Of a stretch of DNA of 64,000 bases, positions 9,390-17,089 are shown piece after piece. The stretch lies in the NCBI RefSeq assembly GCF_000508185.1, contig NZ_AYOY01000176.1, positions 1 through 64,000 of the forward strand, written 5' to 3'. How positions within the stretch are numbered: the first letter of the stretch is position 1; each line of letters begins with the position of its first letter. The translations under genes were made by a program, and so were the position numbers. A model generated the notes under the pieces. The model saw nothing but the letters and a program-made list of their open reading frames with translations. It searched no databases and had not been told where the DNA came from. This stretch comes from Sphingobium sp. C100 (GTDB lineage: Bacteria > Pseudomonadota > Alphaproteobacteria > Sphingomonadales > Sphingomonadaceae).

Positions 9390-10393
9390 GCCTTGTCGAT
9401 CCTTTCATTCTGCAATGCGATGACGTCGACCAGACCCTCGTCACGCCAGGCGATCCAGTCCTGCGTGGACCGGTCCATCTCGACAGCTTTCGCAGCCTCA
9501 ATCAGTCTTTCCTCAACCTCTGGCGTCAGGGTCACGTCGCCAAGGTCCGCCCACCAGTCGGCATAGGCGCGACGCGCCATGTCGAGCGTGTGGGCGGCGC
9601 CGCCCGGCCCGCCCGCCAGATTGAAGGTCATGATGCCTCCCATCAACGCCCAGCGGACCCCGAGACCGAAGCGGAGCGCGTCGTCAATATCCTGCGGCGA
9701 TGCGACATCCTCCAGCACGCAATGGAAAGTCTCGCGCAGGACGGCCGCCTGAATGCGGTTGGTTAGATGGCCGACCATCTCGCGCTTGAGTATGATCGGC
9801 CGCTTACCCAGGCCCGCGATGAAATCACGCGCGAGGATGGTGGCGGCTGCGTCGGTGCGCTCGCCGCCGACGATCTCCACCAGGGGAACGAGATGCGGCG
9901 GGTTGAACGGATGCGCGACGAGAATGCGTTCGGGATGGGCGGCCTCTGCCTGAAGCAAGCTCGGGCGGATGCCGCCGCTGCTCGACAGGATCAACCGGTC
10001 GGCGGGGAGCGCCGCGTCGATCCGGGCGATCAGGTCGGTCTTGGCAGAGACCAACTCCGGTCCATTCTCAAACACCAGGTCTGCGCCCGCGACCGCAGTC
10101 GTGAGGTCGGGGAAAAAGCTGAGGCGGGACAGATCAGGCTGTTCGGTCGTCGCGATATGCAGGCGGCGCAGAGCAGGCCAGGCCTGGGTGATGAAGGCGC
10201 CGATCTGCGCCGGATCAGCGGCCGGGTCATGCACCGCGATGTCATAGCCCCGAGCGAGCAGCAACGCCGCCCAGCCCTTGCCGACTGAGCCTGCGCCGAC
10301 CAGTCCGACAGTGCGGATTGCAGACAAGGAAAGAAAATGGGCAGCGGTCATTGGACTCACAACATTTCGAACTGGCCCGGCATTTGAAGACAT
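9386..10393 (-). CDS. 3-hydroxyacyl-CoA/L-carnitine dehydrogenase-type NAD enzyme
   Basis: A 335-residue NAD-dependent beta-hydroxy acid dehydrogenase. The Rossmann motif is VGLVGAGSVGKGWAA, the catalytic His lies in VAHPFNPPHLVPLVEIVGG, and the C-terminal domain contains RFGLGVRWALMGG followed by LAGGPGG. That last signature is typical of the lambda-crystallin/L-carnitine dehydrogenase branch, not FadB. First gene of the 10393-3868 operon. Start at 10393 has no strong ribosome site; ATG at 10351 (MTAAHFLSL) is an equally plausible start. It probably oxidises the 3-hydroxy intermediate to the 3-keto compound cleaved by BKACE. Confidence 0.85.
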   Translation of the reverse strand: MSSNAGPVRNVVSPMTAAHFLSLSAIRTVGLVGAGSVGKGWAALLLARGYDIAVHDPAADPAQIGAFITQAWPALRRLHIATTEQPDLSRLSFFPDLTTAVAGADLVFENGPELVSAKTDLIARIDAALPADRLILSSSGGIRPSLLQAEAAHPERILVAHPFNPPHLVPLVEIVGGERTDAAATILARDFIAGLGKRPIILKREMVGHLTNRIQAAVLRETFHCVLEDVASPQDIDDALRFGLGVRWALMGGIMTFNLAGGPGGAAHTLDMARRAYADWWADLGDVTLTPEVEERLIEAAKAVEMDRSTQDWIAWRDEGLVDVIALQNERIDKA

Positions 10394-10621
10394 CGGCCAG
10401 GCAGATATCTGGGGATGAACATATGCCCAGGCTCAGGATTTGAACATACTACCATTTAACCATCTAGACCGCGCCGTGACACTGTCAACGCGCATGTCGG
10501 ACAGGCGCGCAGGATCATCGCCACGGCGTATTGCGTGGCATGGTAGCAACTTTCTTTGACGAAATGCGCAGGACTGGTTTAAGGAAGGGACTGTTTAAAG
10601 ACCTAAGGGAATGGCAACTAG
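10394..10621. promoter_or_regulatory. Divergent promoter region, catabolic operon / GntR regulator
   Basis: This 228-base region lies between the hydroxyacyl dehydrogenase gene (minus) and the GntR gene (plus). It contains a 6-bp inverted repeat GCCACG-8-CGTGGC at 10520-10539 and a near-direct repeat ACTGGTTTAA / GACTGTTTAA at about 10572-10598, just before the regulator start. Either could be an operator for the FCD regulator; no promoter hexamers are convincing. Confidence 0.4.
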
Positions 10622-11347
10622 GTGACATCGTGGTTCGTCCCGCGCGGAACAGGTCTGGCTGAACGGGCCTATCTCTACCTCAAGACGCAGCTCATGGAGG
10701 GCCGCTATGTCGGTGGCGATTGGCTGCCGATCGAGACGGTAGCAAGCGAACTGGGTATGAGTCGGCAGCCGGTGATGGACGCTATCAAGCGCTTGTCGTC
10801 CGAAGGTTTCATCGAAATCGTGCCCCAGGTCGGCAGCCGTGTGCGCCAATATGACCAATCCGAAATTGGTGATTTCTACCAGCTATTCGCGGGTTGCGAG
10901 GGCTTGGTGGCGGAACTCGCCGCATCGCGCGCAACGCCGAGCGACATTACCCGGTTGCGGCTGCTGTCGCGCCAGATCAGCGAATTGTTCAGCCTGGCAA
11001 GCGACGAGGAAGAACAGAATCGGCTTTATCGGGTACTCAACCGCCAGCTCCACGCTGAATTGCGCCGCATCACCCGTTCGCCGGCGATGACGGAACTTGT
11101 GGAGATGCTGGGGGATCGGTCGGACTTCTATATTGCCGGTGCATCGGAACCGGTCTTTTCTACCGGCCTTGTCGATGCCCATGCCGAGCATGAGCGGCTG
11201 ATCGACGCGATTGCGGCGGGTGACGAGAAACTGGCGCGGGCCATGATGGAAGCGCATATCCGGGGCACGGCGCGCCGTCTGGCGCAACGGCTCGCGCCTG
11301 CCGGGGTCCAGGCAACGGAAGAGGCCGAAGCCGACACCGGCTCCTGA
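10622..11347 (+). CDS. GntR-family transcriptional regulator, FCD (FadR) subfamily
   Basis: A 241-residue repressor-type protein. The N-terminal winged helix-turn-helix reads LPIETVASELGMSRQPVMDA, and the C-terminal FCD domain keeps the metal/ligand histidine pattern (NRQLHAEL, DAHAEHERLI, MMEAHIRG). FCD regulators usually bind an organic acid or acyl-CoA from the pathway they control. The start is GTG at 10622, with AAGGGA 11 bases upstream. It is divergent from the BKACE operon and followed by a crotonase gene 58 bases downstream, so it is the best candidate regulator of both. Confidence 0.88.
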   Translation: MTSWFVPRGTGLAERAYLYLKTQLMEGRYVGGDWLPIETVASELGMSRQPVMDAIKRLSSEGFIEIVPQVGSRVRQYDQSEIGDFYQLFAGCEGLVAELAASRATPSDITRLRLLSRQISELFSLASDEEEQNRLYRVLNRQLHAELRRITRSPAMTELVEMLGDRSDFYIAGASEPVFSTGLVDAHAEHERLIDAIAAGDEKLARAMMEAHIRGTARRLAQRLAPAGVQATEEAEADTGS

Positions 11348-11405
11348 CGGACACATAGCGCAGTGCCCCCAACAGGGCGTGCGCATCATCAATAAAGGAA
11401 ACGGC

Positions 11406-12209
11406 GTGGCCAATCTGGAGACCGATTATCCTGTGGCGGGGGTTTTGCGGATCACGCTCAACCGACCGGACTCGCTCAATGCCTTCACCTGGGCGATGTA
11501 CCAGGAATTGATCGACCTGCTTGAAGAAACGAGCTTCCGACCCGATGTGCGCGCGATCATTTTGACTGGTGCCGGCAAGGCCTTTTGCGCTGGCCATGAC
11601 CTGCGCGACGGCGGGAGCGCCGCCTGGGTCGCGCCTGAACAGGGCAAGGCGCAGGCCACCTTCGCGATCCTCAACAAATTGGGGCGGATCGCACCGCTGA
11701 TGCGCAGCCTGCCCCAACCCGTCATTGCTGCGGTCAACGGTTCCGCTGCCGGCGTGGGCTATGCGATCGCTTTGGCCGCCGATCTGTGCCTGGCTGGCAG
11801 ATCCGCCAAGTTCGTCAACGCCTTCCACAATTCGGGCACTGGCCATGAAATCGGCTTCAGCTATCTGTTGTCGCGCGCCGTAGGATCGCAGCGCGCCGCC
11901 GAACTGATGCTGACGGGCCGCCGTGTGCAGGCGGATGAAGCCGCTTCTATCGGGCTGGTTCTGCGTGCCGTCGATGATGAACAGCTCGCTGCCGAGGCCA
12001 TCGCATTGGCCGAATCCATCCTGGAAAACAGCCCGATCGGCATCGCGCTGACCAAGCGGACATTATGGATCAACCAGTCCGCGGTCAGCCTTGAGGCGGC
12101 CATCGAGCTGGAAAGCCGGGCCATCTTCATGAGCCAGACCACGGAAGACACCGCCGAGAAGCGCCGGGCTTTCTTCGAGAAGCGCAAGCCCCATTTCACC
12201 GGGCGCTGA
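11406..12209 (+). CDS. Crotonase-family protein without classical catalytic glutamates
   Basis: A 267-residue crotonase-fold protein. The N-terminal half is canonical (ITLNRPDSLNAFTW; GKAFCAGHDLRD), but the active-site helix reads GVGYAIALAADL, where hydratases have Glu. The second region reads FHNSGTGHEIGFS, where PE...G..PG is normal. It may be an isomerase, a C-C hydrolase or a dehalogenase-like member. The start is GTG at 11406, with AAAGGAA 5 bases upstream; the longer frame from 11379 lacks a site. Probably co-transcribed with the GntR gene; converges with another crotonase 19 bases away. Confidence 0.85.
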   Translation: MANLETDYPVAGVLRITLNRPDSLNAFTWAMYQELIDLLEETSFRPDVRAIILTGAGKAFCAGHDLRDGGSAAWVAPEQGKAQATFAILNKLGRIAPLMRSLPQPVIAAVNGSAAGVGYAIALAADLCLAGRSAKFVNAFHNSGTGHEIGFSYLLSRAVGSQRAAELMLTGRRVQADEAASIGLVLRAVDDEQLAAEAIALAESILENSPIGIALTKRTLWINQSAVSLEAAIELESRAIFMSQTTEDTAEKRRAFFEKRKPHFTGR

Positions 12210-12228
12210 TGCGCCCGCCTCATGCTGC

Positions 12229-13032
12229 TTAATAGCCCTTGTAGACTGGTTTGCGGCGGTCGGCGAAAGCGCGTGTCGCTTCTGCATAATCCTGGGTGAC
12301 CATCGTCATCGCCTCGAATGCGAGCGAGGTGTCGAGCACCAGGTTGAGCTGCTGCTCGATCTGTTTGTTGAGCGATGCCTTGGTAAGTTGAACTGCCCAG
12401 ATGGGCAACGCCGCCATTTCCGCGGCAATGGTCTTGGCGCGATCAAGCACTGCCTCGCGCGGCAAGGCTTCGGCGAAGAGGCCGTTGGCTACAGCTTCGG
12501 CTCCGCTCATCAGCTTGCCGCGCAACAGGAAGTTCTTGGCCCGCTGCATACCGACGAGGGCGGGCCAGATCACCGCGCCACCGTCGCCTGCGACCAGGCC
12601 GACCTTCACATGGGTGTCACCCAGCTTCGCATCTTCCGCGACCACGCCGATGTCCGCGATCAGCGCAAGCGTCAGCCCCAGGCCGATCGCGTCACCGTTG
12701 ATCGCTGCCACCACCGGTTGTGGCACCGCCAGCATCTCGCGGATCAGCCGCATGCCGTCGCGTGGCAACCGCAATGCGTTGCGCAATCCCTGCACCGTGC
12801 CAGCATCATCGGCCATTTTCCGCAGATCGCCACCGGCCGAGAAGGCGCGCCCCGTACCGGTCAGCACGATCGCGCGCACATCCTCCCGCTCGCCAAGGCC
12901 GTGCCACACAGCCTCCAGCTCCCGATGGCGGTCCATGGTGATGGCATTCAGCTCGTCCGGCGCGTCAAGGCTCAGGATCGCGATGCCAGCCTCCACGGCG
13001 AGCGAGAGAAAAGGCGATGGCTGGTCGGACAT
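12229..13032 (-). CDS. Crotonase-family protein (GDTHVKVGLVAGDGG subgroup)
   Basis: A 267-residue crotonase-fold protein. Substrate-binding segments are clear (DAPDELNAITMDRH; GRAFSAGGDLRKM). The two hydratase glutamates are missing: the first site is GLGLTLALIADI, the second GDTHVKVGLVAGDGGAVIW, where His and Asp are the available polar residues. Such members occur in many catabolic clusters, and the chemistry is often isomerisation or hydrolysis. The ATG at 13032 has AGGGA 6 bases upstream; five extra residues from 13047 are unlikely. It follows the CoA-transferase pair by 56 bases on the same strand, probably as last gene of that operon. Confidence 0.85.
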   Translation of the reverse strand: MSDQPSPFLSLAVEAGIAILSLDAPDELNAITMDRHRELEAVWHGLGEREDVRAIVLTGTGRAFSAGGDLRKMADDAGTVQGLRNALRLPRDGMRLIREMLAVPQPVVAAINGDAIGLGLTLALIADIGVVAEDAKLGDTHVKVGLVAGDGGAVIWPALVGMQRAKNFLLRGKLMSGAEAVANGLFAEALPREAVLDRAKTIAAEMAALPIWAVQLTKASLNKQIEQQLNLVLDTSLAFEAMTMVTQDYAEATRAFADRRKPVYKGY

Positions 13033-13088
13033 GATAATCCCTTTCATTCGACGTAGCGCGGAGCGTCTTGCGGAATCGTGATGGGGGC

Positions 13089-14312
13089 TCAGCAGGTAAT
13101 GCCCGCCTCCGTCAGCGCGGTACGTTCTTCGACTGAATAACCCAGTATCTCGCCCAACACATAGTCATTATCATGCCCCAACGCCGGCGATCCGCGCGTC
13201 AGTTCGGCAGGTGAGGACATTTTCCAGGACGGGCCGACGATCGTGCGGGGTTCCCCATTGAGATCCGTGACCGCTGGATAGAAATCGTCGGCCCAGAGGT
13301 CGGCGTCGGTCGTCAGTTCGATGGAGTTGAAGCTCTTGGCCGCGGGCACGCCCAGCGCCTGCAGGGCGAGCGCCAGTTCGTTCGCATCCTTGTCCGCCGT
13401 CCACGCGCCGATCCGCGCATCCAGGTCCGCGCACCGCGCCTGGCGCCTTTCCAGTGTGGCAAGCGTTGCGTCTTCCCCGAGCGCCGGATCACCCATTGCC
13501 ACGGTCAGGGCGGACCAGGCGGCATCGCTCGGGATCGCAATAGCGATCCAGGCGTCGTCGCGGCAGCGATAGGCGCCGTGCGGCGCCATGTTGCTGTGCC
13601 GGTTGCCGTCGCAGGCAGGGATCGCGCCATTGACGCTATAGTCCATAATCGTGTCGCTGATCATCGTGCTGAGCACTTCGACGAAGGATATGTCCACAAA
13701 CTGCCCCTCACCCGTTCGTTGCCGATGGTTGAGCGCCACCGTCGCGGCGAACGCCGACGCCGTGCCGGAAGTTGAGTCGCCATAGCGGATGTTCATGCCG
13801 ACGGGGGGTTCGCCCTCATAGCCGACCAGCGCGCTGACCCCGCCCAGCGCCGCGAACAGCGGGGCATAGCCGGTCTGATAGGCAAGCGGACCTTCATTGC
13901 CGTACATGCCCATCGATATGCAGATGATGTCGGGTTTGACCTGGCGCAACGCATCATAGCTGAGTCCCAACCGCTCCATCGCGCCGGGGCGCATATTTTC
14001 GATCACGATGTCGGCCTGCTTGACCAGTTTCAGGAACAGGTCGCGGCCGTCGGGCTTCTTGATGTCGATCTGGACGCTGAGCTTTTCCGGGTTCACCGCC
14101 TGCCAGCCCGGCGCATTGTCCCAGTCCTTACCGGTCATCGATCGGGTCGTGTCGAGCGATTCGACGCTTTCAACACGAATGACCTGCGCGCCCAGAAAGG
14201 CGAGCAGCTTGCCCGCGAAGGGGCCGGCCCAGACCTTGGTCAGTTCAAGCACGCGCACGCCCTGCAACGGGCCGCCGCGCGGGACGTAAGAGGGTATCGA
14301 GCGATCGCTCAT
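13089..14312 (-). CDS. CaiB/BaiF (family III) CoA-transferase, catalytic subunit
   Basis: A 407-residue family III CoA-transferase. Typical blocks: VRVLELTKVWAGPFAGKLLA at the N-terminus, VIENMRPGAMERLGLSYD near residue 110, and the catalytic aspartate in NIRYGDSTSGTASAF, followed by RQRTGEGQFVDIS. It moves CoA from a donor thioester to an acid through an aspartyl-CoA thioester. Its ATG overlaps the stop of the upstream CoA-transferase gene by 4 bases, which suggests the two products form one heteromer. The crotonase gene follows. Confidence 0.92.
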   Translation of the reverse strand: MSDRSIPSYVPRGGPLQGVRVLELTKVWAGPFAGKLLAFLGAQVIRVESVESLDTTRSMTGKDWDNAPGWQAVNPEKLSVQIDIKKPDGRDLFLKLVKQADIVIENMRPGAMERLGLSYDALRQVKPDIICISMGMYGNEGPLAYQTGYAPLFAALGGVSALVGYEGEPPVGMNIRYGDSTSGTASAFAATVALNHRQRTGEGQFVDISFVEVLSTMISDTIMDYSVNGAIPACDGNRHSNMAPHGAYRCRDDAWIAIAIPSDAAWSALTVAMGDPALGEDATLATLERRQARCADLDARIGAWTADKDANELALALQALGVPAAKSFNSIELTTDADLWADDFYPAVTDLNGEPRTIVGPSWKMSSPAELTRGSPALGHDNDYVLGEILGYSVEERTALTEAGITC

Positions 14313-15490
14313 TGCGCGGCTCCCTGTGTCACGCTGTCCAATATGGCCTTGCTATGCTGTCCCAGGCTCGGCGCGGGGGCGGCGAGGACCGCCGGTGTGG
14401 CGCTGAATCTATAGGGAACGGTTGGATAGCTGGCAGAGCCGACGACGGGGTGGTCAAGCTCGGTAAAAAATTGCCGGAACTGATATTGTGGCGAGTCCAT
14501 GAGATCGGGGGCGGTATTAATGGGTACGACCATGATGCCGCGCTTCTGGCCTTCGGCCGCCACCTCATGCTTGTTTTGCGTCTTGAGCCATTGGGTGAAA
14601 TATTGGCGGCTAAGCGCAACCCGCTCGGGCGTGCAGCCCTTTTGCAGCCAGTCCTCGGGGAATTCGAGCATCCAGTCGGGCTTGCCCATCAAATCATGCA
14701 TCGCCCACCACATGCGGGTATCGGACAGCCAGAGATACACGAACCCGTCGGCGCAGGGCATGATCGAGGCCGGGCCGCCCAGGTCGAAAGCGCCGCGGGC
14801 TTCGGTGACATCCATATCGCCGACCAGCATTTGCGCCAGGACATAATCGAGCCGAGACGCCATCACCCGCTGTTTGGAAATATCGATCACCCGCCCATGC
14901 CCCGACCGGTGCTGATCGAAGAGTGCGGCCGACACGCACAGCGCCGCTTCCATGCCCGCTTCGTAGCTGACGATGAAGCGTCCGGCGCCCTTGAGCGGAG
15001 GCTTGGCGGGGTCGACGCCACCGGGCGTGTGATAGCCCCAGCCGCCCGCATGGAAGAGGGTCAAATCCTCGGCCGGGACATCGGCCTTGGCGTTGGTGCG
15101 GCCATAAGGGGTGATGGTGCACAGGGTCAGGCCGGGATGGCTCGCGCCAACCATATCCGGGTTGATGCCCACCGTTTCGAGCCAGCCGGGGGCATGATCG
15201 TCGATGACAACATCCGCCCGCGCCACCAGCCGCGCCAATGCATCGCGGCCCCCATCGCTTTCCAAATCCAGCACGATCGAGCGCTTGTTCGTGTTGAGGT
15301 AGGCAAACAGCGCACTGGCGTCCGGGCCGCGGTCATTGCCCGCAAAAGGCGGCAGCGCACGAACGGGGCTGCCCTGCGGCGGCTCGACCTTGATCACCTC
15401 TGCCCCGAAATCCGACAGCAACTTGCCGCAATATTCGCCGGCAACCCCGCCCGACAGCTCCACGATCCGGATATTCGACAGCGCCGTCAT
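14309..15490 (-). CDS. CaiB/BaiF family protein, probable non-catalytic partner subunit
   Basis: A 393-residue family III CoA-transferase homologue. The N-terminal fold is normal (IRIVELSGGVAGEYCGKLLS; EVIKVEPPQGSPVR), but the position of the catalytic Asp reads RFIVSYEAGMEAALCVSAAL, with no Asp, while the downstream RSGHGRVIDIS is kept. The neighbouring 13089-14312 subunit has the Asp, so this one probably serves as a structural or substrate-binding partner, as in known two-gene CoA-transferases. The ATG at 15490 begins the conserved domain, with AGGAG 10 bases upstream; the frame continues open to 15685 but the extra sequence is not conserved-looking. Confidence 0.88.
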   Translation of the reverse strand: MTALSNIRIVELSGGVAGEYCGKLLSDFGAEVIKVEPPQGSPVRALPPFAGNDRGPDASALFAYLNTNKRSIVLDLESDGGRDALARLVARADVVIDDHAPGWLETVGINPDMVGASHPGLTLCTITPYGRTNAKADVPAEDLTLFHAGGWGYHTPGGVDPAKPPLKGAGRFIVSYEAGMEAALCVSAALFDQHRSGHGRVIDISKQRVMASRLDYVLAQMLVGDMDVTEARGAFDLGGPASIMPCADGFVYLWLSDTRMWWAMHDLMGKPDWMLEFPEDWLQKGCTPERVALSRQYFTQWLKTQNKHEVAAEGQKRGIMVVPINTAPDLMDSPQYQFRQFFTELDHPVVGSASYPTVPYRFSATPAVLAAPAPSLGQHSKAILDSVTQGAAQ

Positions 15491-15863
15491 TGTCCCAATT
15501 CTCCTCGCAGCGGGGCGGTTCATCCTATAGATTTCAGGCAGCGCCCGCGCGCACCGCAGTGCCTCGCGCACACTTTGCCACGGCAGTGATGCCTCCTTGC
15601 GGCTTTGCATGAAATATAGCCGCAAAATCCAGCGACTGCCCTCATTCATCGCTCCGACGAATTTATCCTCCTGGCGGCTACGCAAGCGCCAAATGGTGCA
15701 ATATGGCGAGACAGCCGAGGCTTGCCGGGCCTATGCCGGTAGCGCGATGCACATCACCGCTGCGGCCCTTCGGCTGCCTTGCCCCAGTGCCCTGCGGCGA
15801 AGACGGAGACCATGTCCCGGTCTGGCCGGCCTTCTGCACATGACCGAATGATAGGAGATACGG
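15491..15863. promoter_or_regulatory. Divergent intergenic region with inverted repeat 15597-15625
   Basis: The 373 bases separate the CoA-transferase pair (minus) from a crotonase-like gene (plus). They contain a perfect 8-bp inverted repeat, TTGCGGCT (15597-15604) and AGCCGCAA (15618-15625), with 13 bases between. The arm centres are about two helical turns apart, which suits a dimeric regulator. A second weaker pair TGGCG/CGCCA lies at 15672-15691. I see no regulator gene adjacent and no other coding sequence. Confidence 0.5.
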
Positions 15864-16844
15864 ATGAGCGAAAAACAAAAGCAGAGCGACAAGCTGTTGG
15901 AAGAAGCCAAGCAGTTCATTCACTATGAAAAGGATGTCGAAAACAAAATCGCTTATCTGACCCTCGATCGTCCCGGCAAGCTGAACGCGCCCGGTTCCGG
16001 GATGCGCCGCCTCTATGCGCGTTATGTGTTCGAAGCGGGCGTTGACGATGATGTGAAGGTGCTGGTCGTCCGCGCCAACGGCAAGGATTTCGGCACCGGC
16101 GCCGATATCGAGGAAATGCAGAACCAGTTCGGCCTGGGCGATGATGTGGACCTGAACTACGAACTGACCACCGACGATGGCCGGGTCACCTATCCGCCCC
16201 AGGAGAGCTTCCGCTATCTGGGCGCGATGACCGACTTCTTCGCGCGCGCCGGGTCAGGCAACCGTCCGTTGCAGGAATTCAAGAAGATCAGCATCCTGCA
16301 GGTGCAGGGCTATTGTTATGGCTGGCATTTTTATCAGGCGGCCGATGCCGACCTGGTGGTAGCGTCCGACGATGCGCTCTTTGGTCATGCCGCGTTCCGC
16401 TACGCCGGCTGGGGTCCGCGCATGTGGACCTGGGCCGAGATGATGGGCGTGCGCAAGTTCAAGGAAATGCTGTTTACCGGTCGCCCCTTCACGGCGGACG
16501 AGATGGAGCGGATCGGCTTTCTCAACAGCGTCGTGCCGCGCGACCAGCTCGCCGCCGAGGCCGAGAAATATGCCAAGGCCTGTTCGGTGACCCGCCCAAC
16601 GGACACGGTGCATGTCCAGAAGGTCTTCTTCGAAATGTATAATCAGTATCGCGGCGAATATATGGGCAGCGTGCTGACCGGCCTGGTCGAAGGCGTCACG
16701 CGTTACATGACGCCGGATCGCGAAGGCGACCTCAATCTGGGGATCGACGACGTTAAGGCCGGTATCAACAACAGCGTCAAGGATGTCGACATGCAATATC
16801 CGCCGGAATGGCGACTGTCGCGCGGCAACCGCAAGAAGCCCTGA
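15864..16844 (+). CDS. Divergent crotonase-fold protein, 326 aa, His-containing active-site loop
   Basis: A crotonase-fold protein with a roughly 20-residue polar N-terminal leader and a longer middle section (about residues 80-130) than normal crotonases of 260 residues. The start of the fold is recognisable (IAYLTLDRPGKLNAPGSGMR; GKDFGTGADIEEM). The active-site helix reads GYCYGWHFYQAADADLVVAS and the loop reads FGHAAFRYAGWGPRMWTW, so both catalytic Glu positions are replaced and aromatic and His residues dominate. I infer a non-hydratase reaction, for example ring-opening C-C hydrolysis, but there is no direct evidence. RBS TAGGAGA precedes ATG 15864. It is the only gene on this strand between two minus operons. 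Confidence 0.85.
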   Translation: MSEKQKQSDKLLEEAKQFIHYEKDVENKIAYLTLDRPGKLNAPGSGMRRLYARYVFEAGVDDDVKVLVVRANGKDFGTGADIEEMQNQFGLGDDVDLNYELTTDDGRVTYPPQESFRYLGAMTDFFARAGSGNRPLQEFKKISILQVQGYCYGWHFYQAADADLVVASDDALFGHAAFRYAGWGPRMWTWAEMMGVRKFKEMLFTGRPFTADEMERIGFLNSVVPRDQLAAEAEKYAKACSVTRPTDTVHVQKVFFEMYNQYRGEYMGSVLTGLVEGVTRYMTPDREGDLNLGIDDVKAGINNSVKDVDMQYPPEWRLSRGNRKKP

Positions 16845-16855
16845 GCAACAAGTAT

Positions 16856-16915
16856 GGCCCGTCGGCGCGACGGGCCACATTCAGACGGCGATGACCCTGG
16901 CCCCGCGCCAGGGTC
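16856..16915. terminator. Double hairpin between convergent genes
   Basis: Two perfect stems lie between the crotonase stop and the KstD-like gene stop: GGCCCGTC-5-GACGGGCC (16856-16876) and GACCCTGGC-5-GCCAGGGTC (16893-16915). Neither has a strong U-tract, so they may stop transcription inefficiently or protect 3' ends in both directions. Confidence 0.5.
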
Positions 16916-17089
16916 GCCGCCGTCTTGTCGATCGATAACCTATCCAATGAGAATATGAGGCGCTCCGAACGCCGGCGCGGTCGGGCGCTTGCTGCCAACG
17001 TCCCTGGCCGGCGCGATGAGGGTCGGCGCATCGGTTGCGGGCTTTCTCGTCCGCTTAAGCCGTCGGTTCTTCTTCCCTGAGCGGGTCGC

